A program made the translations under genes and the position numbers. A DNA stretch of 64,000 bases from Daldinia sp. FL1419 (taxonomy: Eukaryota; Ascomycota; Sordariomycetes; Xylariales; Hypoxylaceae): contig MU623390.1 in assembly GCA_025201765.1 (NCBI GenBank), positions 1 through 64,000 on the forward strand, given 5' to 3'. The notes under the pieces were generated by a model that was not told the origin of the DNA, did no database searches, and saw nothing but the letters and a program-made list of their open reading frames with translations. Below, piece after piece: positions 34,910-46,829 of the stretch. Every line of letters starts with the position of its first letter. Position 1 is the stretch's first letter.

Positions 34910-35315
34910 CTAGCCATCCTGGTCCTTATCCCGCATCAGGGGCCGAACCTGAAGCAGCCACTCAGATCCGCCGCCTCCGAATCCACCGGCGATCGCGTCG
35001 CAAATCGTCGCTAACACCCCCTCGCCCTCAACCCCAGTCACAGGGCTTAACATGGGACGAATACTTCCTATCCGCGTTTCGTCCCGTGATACCGCAGTGT
35101 CGCCATGATGCAACGGTTCAGACAATTGTCAATGCGGTGCAACTAGTAAACTAGGTTAGCATACTAACCTTAGACTTTAGTATACTAGCGAAATGCGGGA
35201 TGTCTTCGTAGCCTGAAGCTTTTAGCGAGGAGTCGATGCTCCACAGCCCGGGACTCTTGAGAAACCATCCAACGCCTCGGAGCCCTGCCAAGACGTCTAT
35301 CGGATCGAGACTCAT
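34910..35315 (-). CDS. Possible small spliced gene, structure uncertain
   Basis: Two stretches read like protein on the minus strand. From an ATG at 35315 comes MSLDPIDVLAGLRGVGWFL, then SPGLWSIDSSLKASGYEDIP and HFASILKSK; further down is SIRPMLSPVTGVEGEG, then LATICDAIAGGFGGGGSEWL and LQVRPLMRDKDQDG before a stop at 34910. Between them is GTTAGT..GCTAAC..CTAG, a textbook donor, branch and acceptor, but only 26 nt apart. A longer intron (117 nt, from a GTATAC donor to a GATAG acceptor) would rejoin the frame. I do not recognise the protein; it could be a remnant. Confidence 0.3.
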
Positions 35316-35512
35316 CCGTACCAAAGTTCGTCTATCTAGCTGATATTCAGCTTCGATTAGTCTAGTAAAGTGTCCAAGATTGATTCTTCCTTTCTTCCTG
35401 TGCTGTTTGTCGTGATACTGTCATTCGCTCTATTCCGTATCTCGTCCTTCTAGGAATTCGGTCGGCTTCCAACGAAAAAAAAATAAAAAATAAAAAATAA
35501 AATAAATACAAC

Positions 35513-36514
35513 ATGCTGAGAGGAAGATTCGCCGAGAGAAGAGCTTCGGCTGCTACTTTAAATTCGTAAGTCACCTACAAATTATTCATCGTATAAGCGA
35601 TAGGACGAGTGAATGTGATCAGTTAACTCTTCTCGTCTAGAGTTGCCGGCCCAGCCACCGTCAAGATACTCGTTGGTTCGGATGGCAAGGAATTTCCCGT
35701 TCCGAGAAAGCTCCTAGCATCATGCAACTACTTCCGGCGGCACATGGAGAACGCTCGCGTTGAATTCGAAAGGGGACAGGCTCACATCATTGTCGTCTTG
35801 GAAGATCAGGAACCACCCATGTTCGAGTTATTCGTATACTGGCTGAACGAACGGAGGAATTTCGACAAATTCATCGACGCCGCCGAGGCTGATCATACCT
35901 GCCCGGAGCTCCATAATAGCCTTGTTCAATTGCACCTATTTGCCGCCCAAATAGATATGCCTGCCTTACAAGACTTTGCTATGGATGCTATACAAGATGT
36001 CTACCTTCGAAAGAATTGGGACATCAGCACCAAGCTCATCAGCTTTATTTACAAATCGTGTGACCCGCAGGAAAGCTGTCGAATACGAAAGTGGATCGTG
36101 GCCATGACTGCGTGGACGCTTGGGGGTGTAGTTACGACCGAAATGTCTAATAGCATCCAGCGCCTCTTCGAGCAATGTCCCGATTTCTGGGCCGAATACA
36201 ACAACCACACGCGTAAAATGGCGCAGACCGGGCTCGAAGGTCAATTCAAGAATCCCCAGCTCAGACTCCCCTCCAATAACCTTCGCGGCGAAGAGCGTCA
36301 GTTCGGCTTTCGACAATGTTCATTCCATACACACCGATCAACTGTTGGGCAAGGACGATGTCCTCACACCTCTTCGATGTCACCGCTCGTCCCGTCGCCG
36401 TACACAGAAGGTTACGTCGAGTCAGATTCGGAACGAGGCGATTCGAGATTCGGATCACGAATGGTTTCCCCGAGTAGCGATATGATACCCGAGTCCGATT
36501 TAGAAACCTCGTGA
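35513..36514 (+). CDS. BTB/POZ domain protein
   Basis: Fungal protein of 308 residues with an N-terminal BTB/POZ fold, a protein-interaction domain often used for cullin-3 adaptors or dimerisation. Exons 35513-35565 and 35641-36514; the 75-nt intron has a GTTAACT branch site. The BTB core runs from ATVKILVGSDGKEFPVPRKL, with LASCNYFRRHMENA, to PPMFELFVYWLNERR and NSLVQLHLFAAQIDMPALQD (about residues 23-150). The C-terminal 100 residues are Ser/Pro/Arg-rich and appear disordered. Many such BTB genes exist in filamentous ascomycetes; the partner is unknown. The 5' leader is A-rich immediately before the ATG. Confidence 0.82.
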
Positions 36515-39500
36515 GAATTTGTGGTCGAAATGCCACTCGAATGCGGCTCCGACATAGACTTTTGTAAGCTTATCTGTATCTGTACCCATCTCTGTATATT
36601 CTACACAACTGGCAACTGGAGGGGACAGCGACCAATTGGCGGCTTTGGTCCGGGATTTGTGTTTGCATTGATATCCGTTTTCAACATCGTCTACGTGCTT
36701 GTCTAGGGGAGGAACACTGGGGCGGAATAAATTAGGTGGGCACTACTATGTTGAGAAATACGTACGTTAAAGATTATCGATCGAGGTCCGGGAATACAGC
36801 ATGATATCGTCGCGGCTACCATCGCCAGGCCTTTCGATCATTCTACCTAGGAAACGACATCGCATCGAGCCTACATCTAGTCACATTCCGGTATCTTTAA
36901 GAGCAGCAAAGGCCCAACTTTGTTCTTTCGTTTTACAAATTCGAAGATCACGGGCTGGAGGCTCGCTCAACCACGATTGTGATGGATGAAGTCGGTGGTT
37001 ATTTAAGCGAATGTCTCGCTATTTTTGTACACATACCCAAGGGCATGAAATCCGACGGGATTTTTAGTATATAATTTGTAATTATAATGAACATACTTTG
37101 AACTATTGGTTACGATCTGAAGGGATTTGACTACGTGATGATTACTTGTGGAGGTTTGAAATTATACATTTACAATATCAAGGTAGGTTGCTATACCATC
37201 GCCTCCTTCCAACGAGCCATTATATCTTAATGAGCTTTGTTGGTTTATACCGGGCTAACGCCCTCATTTCCTTTGCAGATCGAACCTTCAAAAGCAGCGA
37301 TAGGCTGCAGTATTTACTTGCCTGACTTAATACGCATACCGAGCCCTTTGGAGTTTTAACAACAACAGACAACGGACAAGATGATGTCTTTCGTGATATC
37401 TCGGTAGAGGATGCCACGATTTTTCCTGCTTCTTTCTAGGTCGGGGTTGCTGGTGTATCGGTATCACGCAGGGAAGGATCTTACTTTTGCCGTCGCCTCG
37501 TATTATGGTAGACAAGGGGTGATTCTACAGAGTCATAGAAGAGAGCGTCCTAACGAATTATGTCCGATTAGTGTCCTGTCTAGGGCTCCTTTTTTTTTAT
37601 TTTTTTTATTTTTTTACAAAAATCAAAAAAAAGAAAAGAAAAAGGGGGTAGGGAGTCATTTTACTTACGTCTTCAATGGGAACATTTGGGAGTGGTTGTG
37701 GTTCCTTTCTGTCGAAACGACATCGCCTTTTCCCCGTTTTAGGTCCCGTAGGATTATATTATGCTGTATTGCAGCAGATTGTGCACGACGTAGACTCCTT
37801 TGACGCGAGTAATGCCAAAGGGGAGCCGAGAAACCCCACCCCGTGGATTGGGAGTAGGCAATTCCAGATTGAGGCGCTTAGAATTAAGGCGCTTTATATT
37901 GGGTTACGTGATAATTCGTATAAGTTGTCGAGGCAGTTGTGGATATGGTCAAGGGCAATAGACATAGCTAATAGCGGGTTGGTACCCGTGTCTCCCACGT
38001 TTGTTGCGCGTCGGGGTTTTTAGGATAATAGGGGCCAGAAAGAGGCAGCTCCCTATGAAGTAGTTTAGGGGCTTAGGGGTTTAGATGGTAAGACGAAGCG
38101 GCCACACAACCAGCTTTGGGGGTTCCAATCACCTACCGCGAGAAGTTAGCAGGGCTTTTTATAATAATCGCAAAGAGTGTTTAGTCATGTCTTACTCCCG
38201 TCCGCGCTCCTGACTGAATACCTTCATCGGAGACGCTTATTTCATCCTCATAGCTCGTAGTAAATGTTCGTCGGCGCCCCCAACCAACTATGGAGCCACG
38301 GAGTCTTGCATAGAGAACAAGGTCTTTGTTCTAGATGTAAGGCATCTAAAAACTACCTAGGCAGCTCCATCATCAAGGGTTATGGGGATGGATTTGTATC
38401 GTAAGGTTATAGTTGACGATGGGTTCAGGGGGGACGTGATCCGACCATGTCTTTAGCGTCTGGGTTGTATCCGACGACGCACATGTATAAGAGACTTGAT
38501 GGATTTGATTAACAAGCCAGCCATCATCCGAGAAGTTGACCCTGCGCATAGCAATGAAAACTTGATTAGGTTGCATGGCGTTTTGGAGGCATCGTATGAT
38601 GAAGGATTGAGTAATTAAATGATTGACTCGCACTGTAGGATTTGAAGTAGCTGTTTTTCTAGTCTTGCTGATAGTAGAGAACCGTGGTTGTGTTGTGATG
38701 TTTGTGTAAAAGCTTTTGCTGGGGGGGGAGGGGGGGAGAAGGGGTTATATGTTTATATACCTACCTACTTGGGATATCAAAGTAGACAATCGAAGAAGCC
38801 TGACTGGTACCTACACTCTACCTTTCCCTAGGACCCGTTTATTGAGCGCTGGTAGCCAGGCATCGACTATTAAGGTACCCATTGTCAGGGTATTTAGGTC
38901 AGGTGTGAGCGAGCTGTCCATGGGGTCTCTTTCCCGTACCCCCCTCGACGACATGATGTGTGACTCAAGGGATTAGGGGAGTATTTAGTTGCAGAAAGGG
39001 GCAAAGTGAACCCTCCTGGTGCTAGAGCGTTTATGACAAAGGTGTCGTTATGCCGGTAGCCTCACCCCGAGTAGACTCATATCCTGTTGTGATGTGACGT
39101 GTGTGTTTGTTCGTTACTTGTTTAAGTCACATTGTGTCAAAGATTTGGCCAGCTTGACTTTCAAGAGAGGAAATGTACCTAGAATAGCACAGGTACCTAC
39201 GTCTTCGAGTACAGACTACAGTGTCTACCTACGTATGCCTCATACACCTTGTTGGGAGCGGAGGGTGCCCTAGTCTCCTAAAAACTTCACATAGCATTTT
39301 TCAATATAGGGACGTGGTAATTGCTCTTTAGGTGAAAATAGGGGGGCGAGTACAGAACGGTCAGAGTTACACTACTATTCGGAGAACGTCAACAGCACAC
39401 TTCCTACGGTAACGGCGTCAAAGATGCATATATTGCATAGCAGGTATGACAAACGACTTGCCATGGTATAAAAGAAATATCACTCGAATCTTATTAATTT

Positions 39501-39956
39501 AGGTACTTGATCTAGCAAAGATAATTATGCCATAGCAATAACATAGTAGGCATCTAGGTTTTTATATAATGATCTAGGTTAAAGACTCGATACGAAAATT
39601 TGAGGGGTTTTTTTTTCATAAAAGCTTTTTGGTTTATAAAAAGTTATAGCAGATCGTGTTGATTCTATCAACACTATCTATCCATTAGAGGATTGCCCTC
39701 CACCGAACTAGAATTGCAATACGTGGCTGTCGTCACGTTCATCGATATTTTTTTCCTTAGTCCGAGCCAAAGACGCCTAGATCTAATCGGAGCTAATAGC
39801 TAGTAGCTAAGGTAATCATCATCTTACATTGCTCTAGGTAAGCCAAGAGATATGCCATGTCGTAACCGTGGATCCGAACAAGAAGGTACTCTTGCTATCT
39901 CATCAATCATTCATCCTTCATGATACTCATTAGAAAATAAAATCAAGAAAAGTGTG
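36515..39956. other. Gene-poor interval, about 3.4 kb
   Basis: Holds the BTB gene 3' end and no supported gene. Seen: A/T homopolymers at 37590-37645, an A-rich/G run pair at 38721-38737 (ggggggagggggggagaagggg), and tacctacctac-type repeats near 38760 and 39190. A plus-strand frame at 37676-38023 (115 codons) lacks recognisable features. Confidence 0.45.
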
Positions 39957-40231
39957 TCATGTGAAGGGATCTCCTTCTGCTAGGGTGGGCACATGGGCTT
40001 CCGATAAATTGGTCTCCAAACCGTCATTCTCCAAAACGAAATTCATAAGATAGCGAAAATCTGGGATATGTCCCTGCTCTCTGTTATATCTCAGGGAGTA
40101 CGGGGCTGTAGTCTCGCATTTAAAAAAAAAGGCAATGGTTGAGAGATGCCTTGGATACGCATCATCTGGATGGCGTAAAATATCATTCAAGTCGTAAGGA
40201 AAATCGTCAAGTCTGGTATAGGCGTATACAA
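39957..40231 (-). other. Possible downstream exon of the hypothetical protein gene
   Basis: An open minus-strand stretch (LDDFPYDLNDILRHPDDAYP..LAEGDPFT) is preceded by a good branch site (GACTAACG) and acceptor (ATACCAG) ending at 40232. A donor in the right phase near the end of the neighbouring gene would be the weak GTCATA just before its stop, extending that protein by about 85 residues. May instead be chance. Confidence 0.25.
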
Positions 40232-40314
40232 ATAAAAAATGTGTGCGTTAGTCGTGCGTTCATGTTCAAGTAGTGGAAGTAGGTTGAAGTTGTAATTGTT
40301 GTAATTGTTGAAAC

Positions 40315-42054
40315 TTATGACGGGGGTGACTGAGAACGTCGGCGATCGCTACCCCGGTTTCGTAATTCTCTCAATCGTTGATCGAGGTAGGCCAACCGGG
40401 ATGCCAATGACGGTCTAGGCGGCGATCGTTCCGAACGCTCACGGGCTGGTTGCTGTACGGTCGCAAAGGGCCGGCGTAAAGCTGTCAAATTGAAATTAAT
40501 TGGTGCTGATAACCTGTTAGGGAAACTATAGCTAGAACCCGCGCCGGAAAATGGAGATCCTAGCCGACGTGGCTGCACGAATGGGTCTTGAGACGCTGCA
40601 GCTGCAGCGACAAGGGAACCGGAAGACTCTTCGCTAGGGGTTTCCCTGGCGAATACGTCATCCCTTTCCGATGCTTCTTTCCAAAAAGCAGCTGATAAAC
40701 TCGGTCGCTTTCGTGGTAAGTCCTCGACGTCTTTAACTGACCTCCGCTTTTGTGTCCCCGAGCGGGATCTAGTTAGACGAACAGGTGATTTAAGAACTTT
40801 TCGAGAACCCAGGGAATTTGACTGCCGCGGTAGAGGCACGTCGTCAGCAAGGGACGAGGATGAGCTGGGGCCATAGCTCTTAGCCATGATCGGGGATGGG
40901 AGGCGGGGGAGTTCCGGAGACGGAAGTGCTTCTCGAACGATAAGTTCGGGATCCTTGAACTCCGGGAAGGGTTCACTTTCGGAACTCGTAAGCTGAGCTA
41001 GCGGGGCATCAGGCTTCATAGTATCCGAAGTACTGACTGCCAAGGAAAATGCCATGTCGCGCGCCGAAAATACGGCAGATGACTGGGCCGGGACAGATTT
41101 CCGATTCCGACGACGTTGGGCTGCCTTGTGAAAGGGCGTGGGACTGCGGGACTGGTATCGTCCTGGACTAGCGGTGGCTTTGATCTTACAAAGCTCACGC
41201 AAACGAGATCGGGTAGCGGCACATGTATGGGGCCACTCAATATATGGTTTAGTAGTCTCTGCGGTAGGGGTATTGCTTCCACTTTTCATATCCACTGTTA
41301 GATGTCCTTTAGAACCTTTCCAACTTCTTTTAGCTTCTCGCGCAACGCGTAGGCAAACACCATTAGGAGGGATACGGCTTCTACCTAAGCGTAGCGGTGT
41401 TACTCGTGGATCTTGTAGGTATAACATATAAGTTGACCATAGGTGTGAATCCATTGCCTTGGTCCATGGTGCTTTTCGTGATCTCTCTTTGTGCGGCGCA
41501 TTCACGTTAGTATCAGTCTCAAGCTTGGGAAATTCTAAAGCCTTAAGTTCCGGGCTCATATAATTGCCATCCTCAGAGGCATGCGAGAATTGACTGAATA
41601 ACGAAGAACTGGTCTGGGTAGAAAATGCTGTTGACGGCCTGCTAGACTCGTATTCAGAACTTGACTCGATATCCGAGTAGCTCCACTCGGACCCAACAGA
41701 CCAGTCCGGGAACTTTGTTTCGGAAGGCGGCGCGAACTCTATTGCGGGAGTCTTTGGAGGCTCATAGGTTGGTGCATGTAATAAGTTCTCATAAATTTCC
41801 ATGCTGTCGGGCTCCTCTACTTCGATACTTGGAACTGGCACGTCTGCCGCAGCGACTGATGCTAAAAATTGCTGGGTTGGTGCGTTTAGATGGTGAGACA
41901 CATTTCGTCTTTTTAGTTTTAATCGGGGTCGTGGTGGAGATGGTAGTCTTATCATCTCGTCGCTAGGGGCAGAAGGTTCAGGAGTCCTTGGACCCTGACC
42001 TCGGCCACGATTACTGGAATTGAATTGTAGCATCGCTGAGTGTGAATGGCGCAT
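40315..42054 (-). CDS. Large, mostly disordered hypothetical protein
   Basis: Intronless frame of 579 residues that I do not recognise. It is rich in Ser, Pro and Arg with many SP/TP and RSRS-type sites, suggesting a phosphoregulated nuclear protein. One compact segment at about 195-250 stands out: APWTKAMDSHLWSTYMLYLQ, DPRVTPLRLGRSRIPPNGVC, LRVAREAKRSWKGSKG. It is rich in aromatic and basic residues and looks like a folded, conserved core, followed by PYIEWPHTCAATRSRLRELCK. Basic clusters (KRRSVKDVEDLPRKRP) could be nuclear signals. The start at 42054 is the first ATG; a second Met lies seven codons on. The 3' end may be spliced further (see 39957-40231). Confidence 0.7.
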   Translation of the reverse strand: MRHSHSAMLQFNSSNRGRGQGPRTPEPSAPSDEMIRLPSPPRPRLKLKRRNVSHHLNAPTQQFLASVAAADVPVPSIEVEEPDSMEIYENLLHAPTYEPPKTPAIEFAPPSETKFPDWSVGSEWSYSDIESSSEYESSRPSTAFSTQTSSSLFSQFSHASEDGNYMSPELKALEFPKLETDTNVNAPHKERSRKAPWTKAMDSHLWSTYMLYLQDPRVTPLRLGRSRIPPNGVCLRVAREAKRSWKGSKGHLTVDMKSGSNTPTAETTKPYIEWPHTCAATRSRLRELCKIKATASPGRYQSRSPTPFHKAAQRRRNRKSVPAQSSAVFSARDMAFSLAVSTSDTMKPDAPLAQLTSSESEPFPEFKDPELIVREALPSPELPRLPSPIMAKSYGPSSSSSLADDVPLPRQSNSLGSRKVLKSPVRLTRSRSGTQKRRSVKDVEDLPRKRPSLSAAFWKEASERDDVFARETPSEESSGSLVAAAAASQDPFVQPRRLGSPFSGAGSSYSFPNRLSAPINFNLTALRRPFATVQQPARERSERSPPRPSLASRLAYLDQRLRELRNRGSDRRRSQSPPS

Positions 42055-45000
42055 CGACGGTTCCTATACTATCCGCCACGGCAATCCAAAGTCAATCAGA
42101 TAGGTACATTCATGACCGTCCAAAAACATCCACCTCATTAATAATACCAGAAATTAAAACGTCGGATCCTGAGATGTCATCGGCGCTAATCAGTTTCTTG
42201 CAAATATGAAGCCGGAAGAGCGAAGTCTATTATCTGTTCTTGTCGCACAATTGGGAAAACTAAACAAGTATCTTGTAGGGTCGCAACCAAGTTGTTCTTT
42301 GTTTTATTTTTTATTTTTCTGCCTTTGTTCGATAGGGTCTAATAGCGCATAATTAGATTCGATGGGAATAGAATAGAAAAGCTCGTGGGCGTCGTTCGCA
42401 AGTTTCACGTCAAGGGAATACGTGAAGTCGCAAATCTAGTATGCGATCGTTCGTGTGCTTCATGCGTAGGTAGAATAAGTGGCTACCACGAGGGGATCCG
42501 GCAGCCACCCTTCCCGACGAAGAGATTAGGGGAGGGAAGAAAGGAACGACAAATTACCTAGATAGGTATTGAAAAGAAATAGGAGGCACAATGCAAGGAG
42601 GATGCGAAAGACAGGATAGTTAAGGTGCGAACTTGGGAGAGAGAGGAATAGGGAATAAGTGGATGGGTAGCAGAATCACGTTGCGCTGCAGGTGCAACCT
42701 GACAGGGGGGGGCGAATAGAAAAGACTAGGAAGAAGAGACTTAAGAGAGACTTATCAGTTGAACTAGGAACTTGTATCTCTTGTATCTATCGATCGTACA
42801 TCGTAACTGCGTTACTGATCCTTACGCTGGTCGGACTGGACAGAATTAGAATGTACTTTGGCGTACTTTACATACTTTGCCCGGAATCAGCAGGCGGGAG
42901 TGGCACTGGCACGAACCCTGCGTGCTGATTCTGGCAGTTCTAGCGGCATGAAATACAGCGCTAAACCATTTATAGCACTAAGGTTTAGTAGACCCCACTA
43001 CGTCGAGTGGAAACCTCAAGCGGTCAGTTGGGGTTCCTTGCTTCCAAGCCAATGCACAAACTTCAAAAACTAGGGCTTTAATGTGATTTTAGAGTTTGAT
43101 TTTCCTGGCAGGTGTACATACATCAACCAGGGGGAAGTATATACTACTACTGTTACTATTATATGTAGGTAATTACATGTAGCGTACTTCGTAGTTACGT
43201 ACAATTATATAGCCGACTAGGATCAAGTTCACAAGGAAAGGGAAAAAATAACTGGACAAAGGGGTACATGAAGAGAAAGGGAAGAGAGAAAAAAAGACGA
43301 AAGACAACGGGGGGATACCTACATGTCGATACGATTGTACTGTAAAACAAGTCGCGGATATTTTAACAAGGTTGCAAATCGGTGGGGAAAAAATTGCTGA
43401 ACCTTTCCAAGAGTAAAAGTGGTACTTGGGATATGTGGCCGAAAATTGCTAACTGCTAACTTCCTACCTTGTACTTTACTTTTGTCTTGACGCACATTTT
43501 GCTTGCGACTTGCGACTTGCGACGACTGGCGCCGCTGCTCATGCACTCCGGACAGCAGCTTTGGCCAGAGGAGGGACACGACAGGAGTGCATATGCAGTG
43601 ATCGCCAGGTGGGAGGATAAGAGAGGATACCGATGATAGGCAGAGGGGCACAGACGCTGAGCAAAGATCCCCCCCCCCGCCCTAGGTTATCCCTAGCCGC
43701 CAACCTATATGGGGGAGTTGAATGGGGAGTTGGGGTTCCAATTAGGTCCAGTTACGTCTAGTTAGATCCAGTTAATCCCAGAGGAACGTGCGAGTGCGAA
43801 TTGGCTTGTATATTCACTGTACGCGTTTGGGTAAAAGCGCGAAATTGACTGGATAAGAATACTTCATGCAACGCGCGATTTCACATTCTTCATTCTCTTA
43901 TTCGTTCGACTTTGGCCGATTTCGTTCGCTGGATTATGCAGTACCGCCTATTGGTGCTGGATATTGGATACTGGACACTGGATACTGGAGCTTTCCTATA
44001 TGCGACTACCAACACCGAACAACACACATTTGCTTATTGCTTTTAGGCTTTCGAGTCTCGAAGACCGAATACCCAAAACTTAGCCAAACGTAAGTGAGGC
44101 AAGGTTTAACATAAGGTAGTCAAAGCCGTGATTGCGAGATCAAGTTAGGTACCCAGGTTTAGTGGCACCTGGTGCATCCCGGGTATCTCCCGTAAGTATT
44201 GTGTTTGGTTGTCGTTAGCCCATTCGTTGACTATCGACTATTATTTAGTCGATTCCAAGTACATACAACGCAAACACGTAGTAGAATGGGTATCGATACG
44301 TGTGGGGACTAGGTAATCGGGGCGCATAGCAGACAGTCGATCGTGGTCTTTTTTTCTTTTTCTTTTTTTTGTCTCTTCAATTTCTTATCTTATTTCTTAA
44401 GCCGTTCCAAATCAGTAACTACCTAGCTATGGGAATATACATAACTGGGAGGGATTGGGATGGTGGTTAGAAGATCTGTGGTACGGGCGAGACCCGACCT
44501 TCCAGGTAAGACAACGTAGAATGTGACGGCATGTGACGTGACGCGACCGTTCAATGTCTCGAGGTGAATGTTGCGGCTATTGAAGTACATACCTAGGTAG
44601 GTAGATATGCGCCTGCACACCTAAGATTACGACGCTGCATTCAAACCACACACGATTTGCAAAAAGAGAGGAATCGTTGATGGACACGTATATAATTAAT
44701 ACTTGGGACTTGTCGTGTTGAATTCTTGTAGGAATATTTTTTAACTATTGATATCACAGAGATGAGGTCAAGAGCTAGGATAACACAATAGCTGGGGGAT
44801 ATAGGCTATAATACTAGATCTAAGCTAATTAATTACTACAATATACAAATTACGCAAAGATTGTTCAGGGATACTTATTCCAATATCTTATCGATCACGA
44901 GTACTTACATGCGACTATTGTGTTATCAATCCCCATTCTTTTAGTACACCTGCCTAGGCACCCATCTTAGCATCTAGGTAGTATTATATAAAGCCACAGA

Positions 45001-46829
45001 AGTCCTTTCACTCAATAGGCCACGAGTATATATAGAATTATAGGTAATTGATTAATACAAATCTTTGCTTAAATTCCAAGACAGCTGGAATCATATTTTT
45101 CTCGTGATATCTCACAACTTATAATCGACTATTATGTCATAGTATGGAGAATTTTGAATGGTAGCCTCACTTTCAACTCTATTTGCTATCGGACCACCAC
45201 TCGATCGACGAATCGGAACATTCCATTGGAGAAAGACAACGCGAAACCAACGCGAATCTACGCGTACCTGAGCATGCTTGTACTCCATAAAGAGGTACTA
45301 TTAAAAGGTGTTATTGCTTGCACTCCACGTACATACCACACGGTCTGGAGGTTGGGTTCAATCCCTAATAATTGTCGAGAATATATTCCAGACGAACGTT
45401 TCTACGTTGATTAGGTTGATTGGTTCATGGCATCTCCGAGAACCTTGTTCGACAACTTTCCACCTTGATGTACTCGCATACATGAAGTATTAGGTAGTAA
45501 GATGTGTAAGAAATTCGCCCATGCAACGATGATTGGCTAAATATCAGAAGGTAAAAATTCATATATTAGGTAACTATGTGAAAACTAAAGAACTCTTACC
45601 GTTGAATAATTGACCGGTGATTTTAAGGTCTTACTATCATTATACCTACCTACATACCTGGCCTACATTACCTAGGTAGGCATGTATATTATATTAGGTA
45701 CTCTTGTGCGATGTCTAACCTAATTCAAAAAGAATATCCTTAATGGACATACATAAAACATACATCCTACATGTCATGAGTGCCCCCCGGGAACCAAAAG
45801 GGCCTAGCCTGCATGTACACTTCCGTAAATCACCAAGGAGTTCCTGTATTCGGAAGAGACAATCACCGACAAGTTGATGTTGTACGACATAACGGTTCTC
45901 GATCACGCGGCCGTATGCTTAGCTCCCGGCGACGATCCTGCTGTCATAGAACGTAATCACTGTATCTGGTTGAGGTCCATAGCGAGCAGGACCTTAGCAG
46001 ACCAATTCAAAGAATGTCTTTCCTTAACCCCGCAATAAGAAAATCCCAAATCACGTTAGAGAAAATTGACGCTTTGATCAACTGCAACCATGTACATACT
46101 GGCTATAACAGAACGATCGATATGATAATGAATGCTCGGAACTATAGCGGTCTTTAACAGGCTGTCCACTTTTGCCGTTTATATTTAACTAACTACCTAT
46201 ACTTGACATCATAGTATACAGATTGATATAATCAAATCTATACCATCCAACCTTAATCATACAACAAGTTATAATTTACGTCAGCTGAACGTTAGAAACG
46301 TTGTAAAACACAGTATCACAATTGTAAATCAAACAGTCTGTTAGTAAGATAACAAGATACAGTGCGCAGATACGGAGCGTCTTAAGACATCAACGACTGG
46401 ACGAACTACGGAGAATTACGTACATAACTAGGTAATTCTATTTATTGTACATAGGTAGGTTCTTCCGAAACTGGAGTGCAGGTGTTTTGGTATCCACTTT
46501 AATATTATTGTCTTGGAAAGGGTTTCCAATCGATAAAGAAATTATCGTCATTATATAAGCTTCTCGTTCACGTGCTATCACAGGTGCCAATTGTCAAAGA
46601 TCACCGGACAGTTGGCATTAGCTGGCATCGGTTGGGATGCTCCAAAAAACGATGCCGACTATTCCATAAAAAGCAAACCCCCCCAAAAAACATCAATGTG
46701 GAACCTTCGGTTTGCTTCACGTCAGGCATCCAAGGTATCTACTTCTGACTAAAGCTCCTCTCATTATTGAACCTTGGTACAACACCTCCACCTCCTCTTC
46801 GGATCTTATCTCATGCTGTTACATTCAAC
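42055..46829. other. Gene-poor interval, 4.8 kb
   Basis: Long divergent region between the hypothetical protein (-) and RTG2 (+). Contains homopurine/poly-C stretches (43670-43679), TTTTTCTTTTT near 44350, and scattered acctaggt motifs at 44591 and 45668. The minus frame at 43319-43651 and plus frames at 42692-43073 and 45154-45493 show no domain and poor composition. No tRNA-like fold found; a T-loop-like ttgggttcaatccctaa at 45353 lacks a matching acceptor stem. Confidence 0.45.

Noticed and set aside
37676..38023. 115-codon plus-strand frame
   Set aside because: No recognisable domain, start lies beside homopolymers, no supporting splice structure; kept as unproven.
43319..43651. 110-codon minus-strand frame
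   Set aside because: Composition not protein-like and no homology recognised; sits in a long low-information region.
45341..45385. T-loop-like ttcaatc with 5-bp stem, possible tRNA
   Set aside because: The expected 5' acceptor partner and D-arm are missing upstream.
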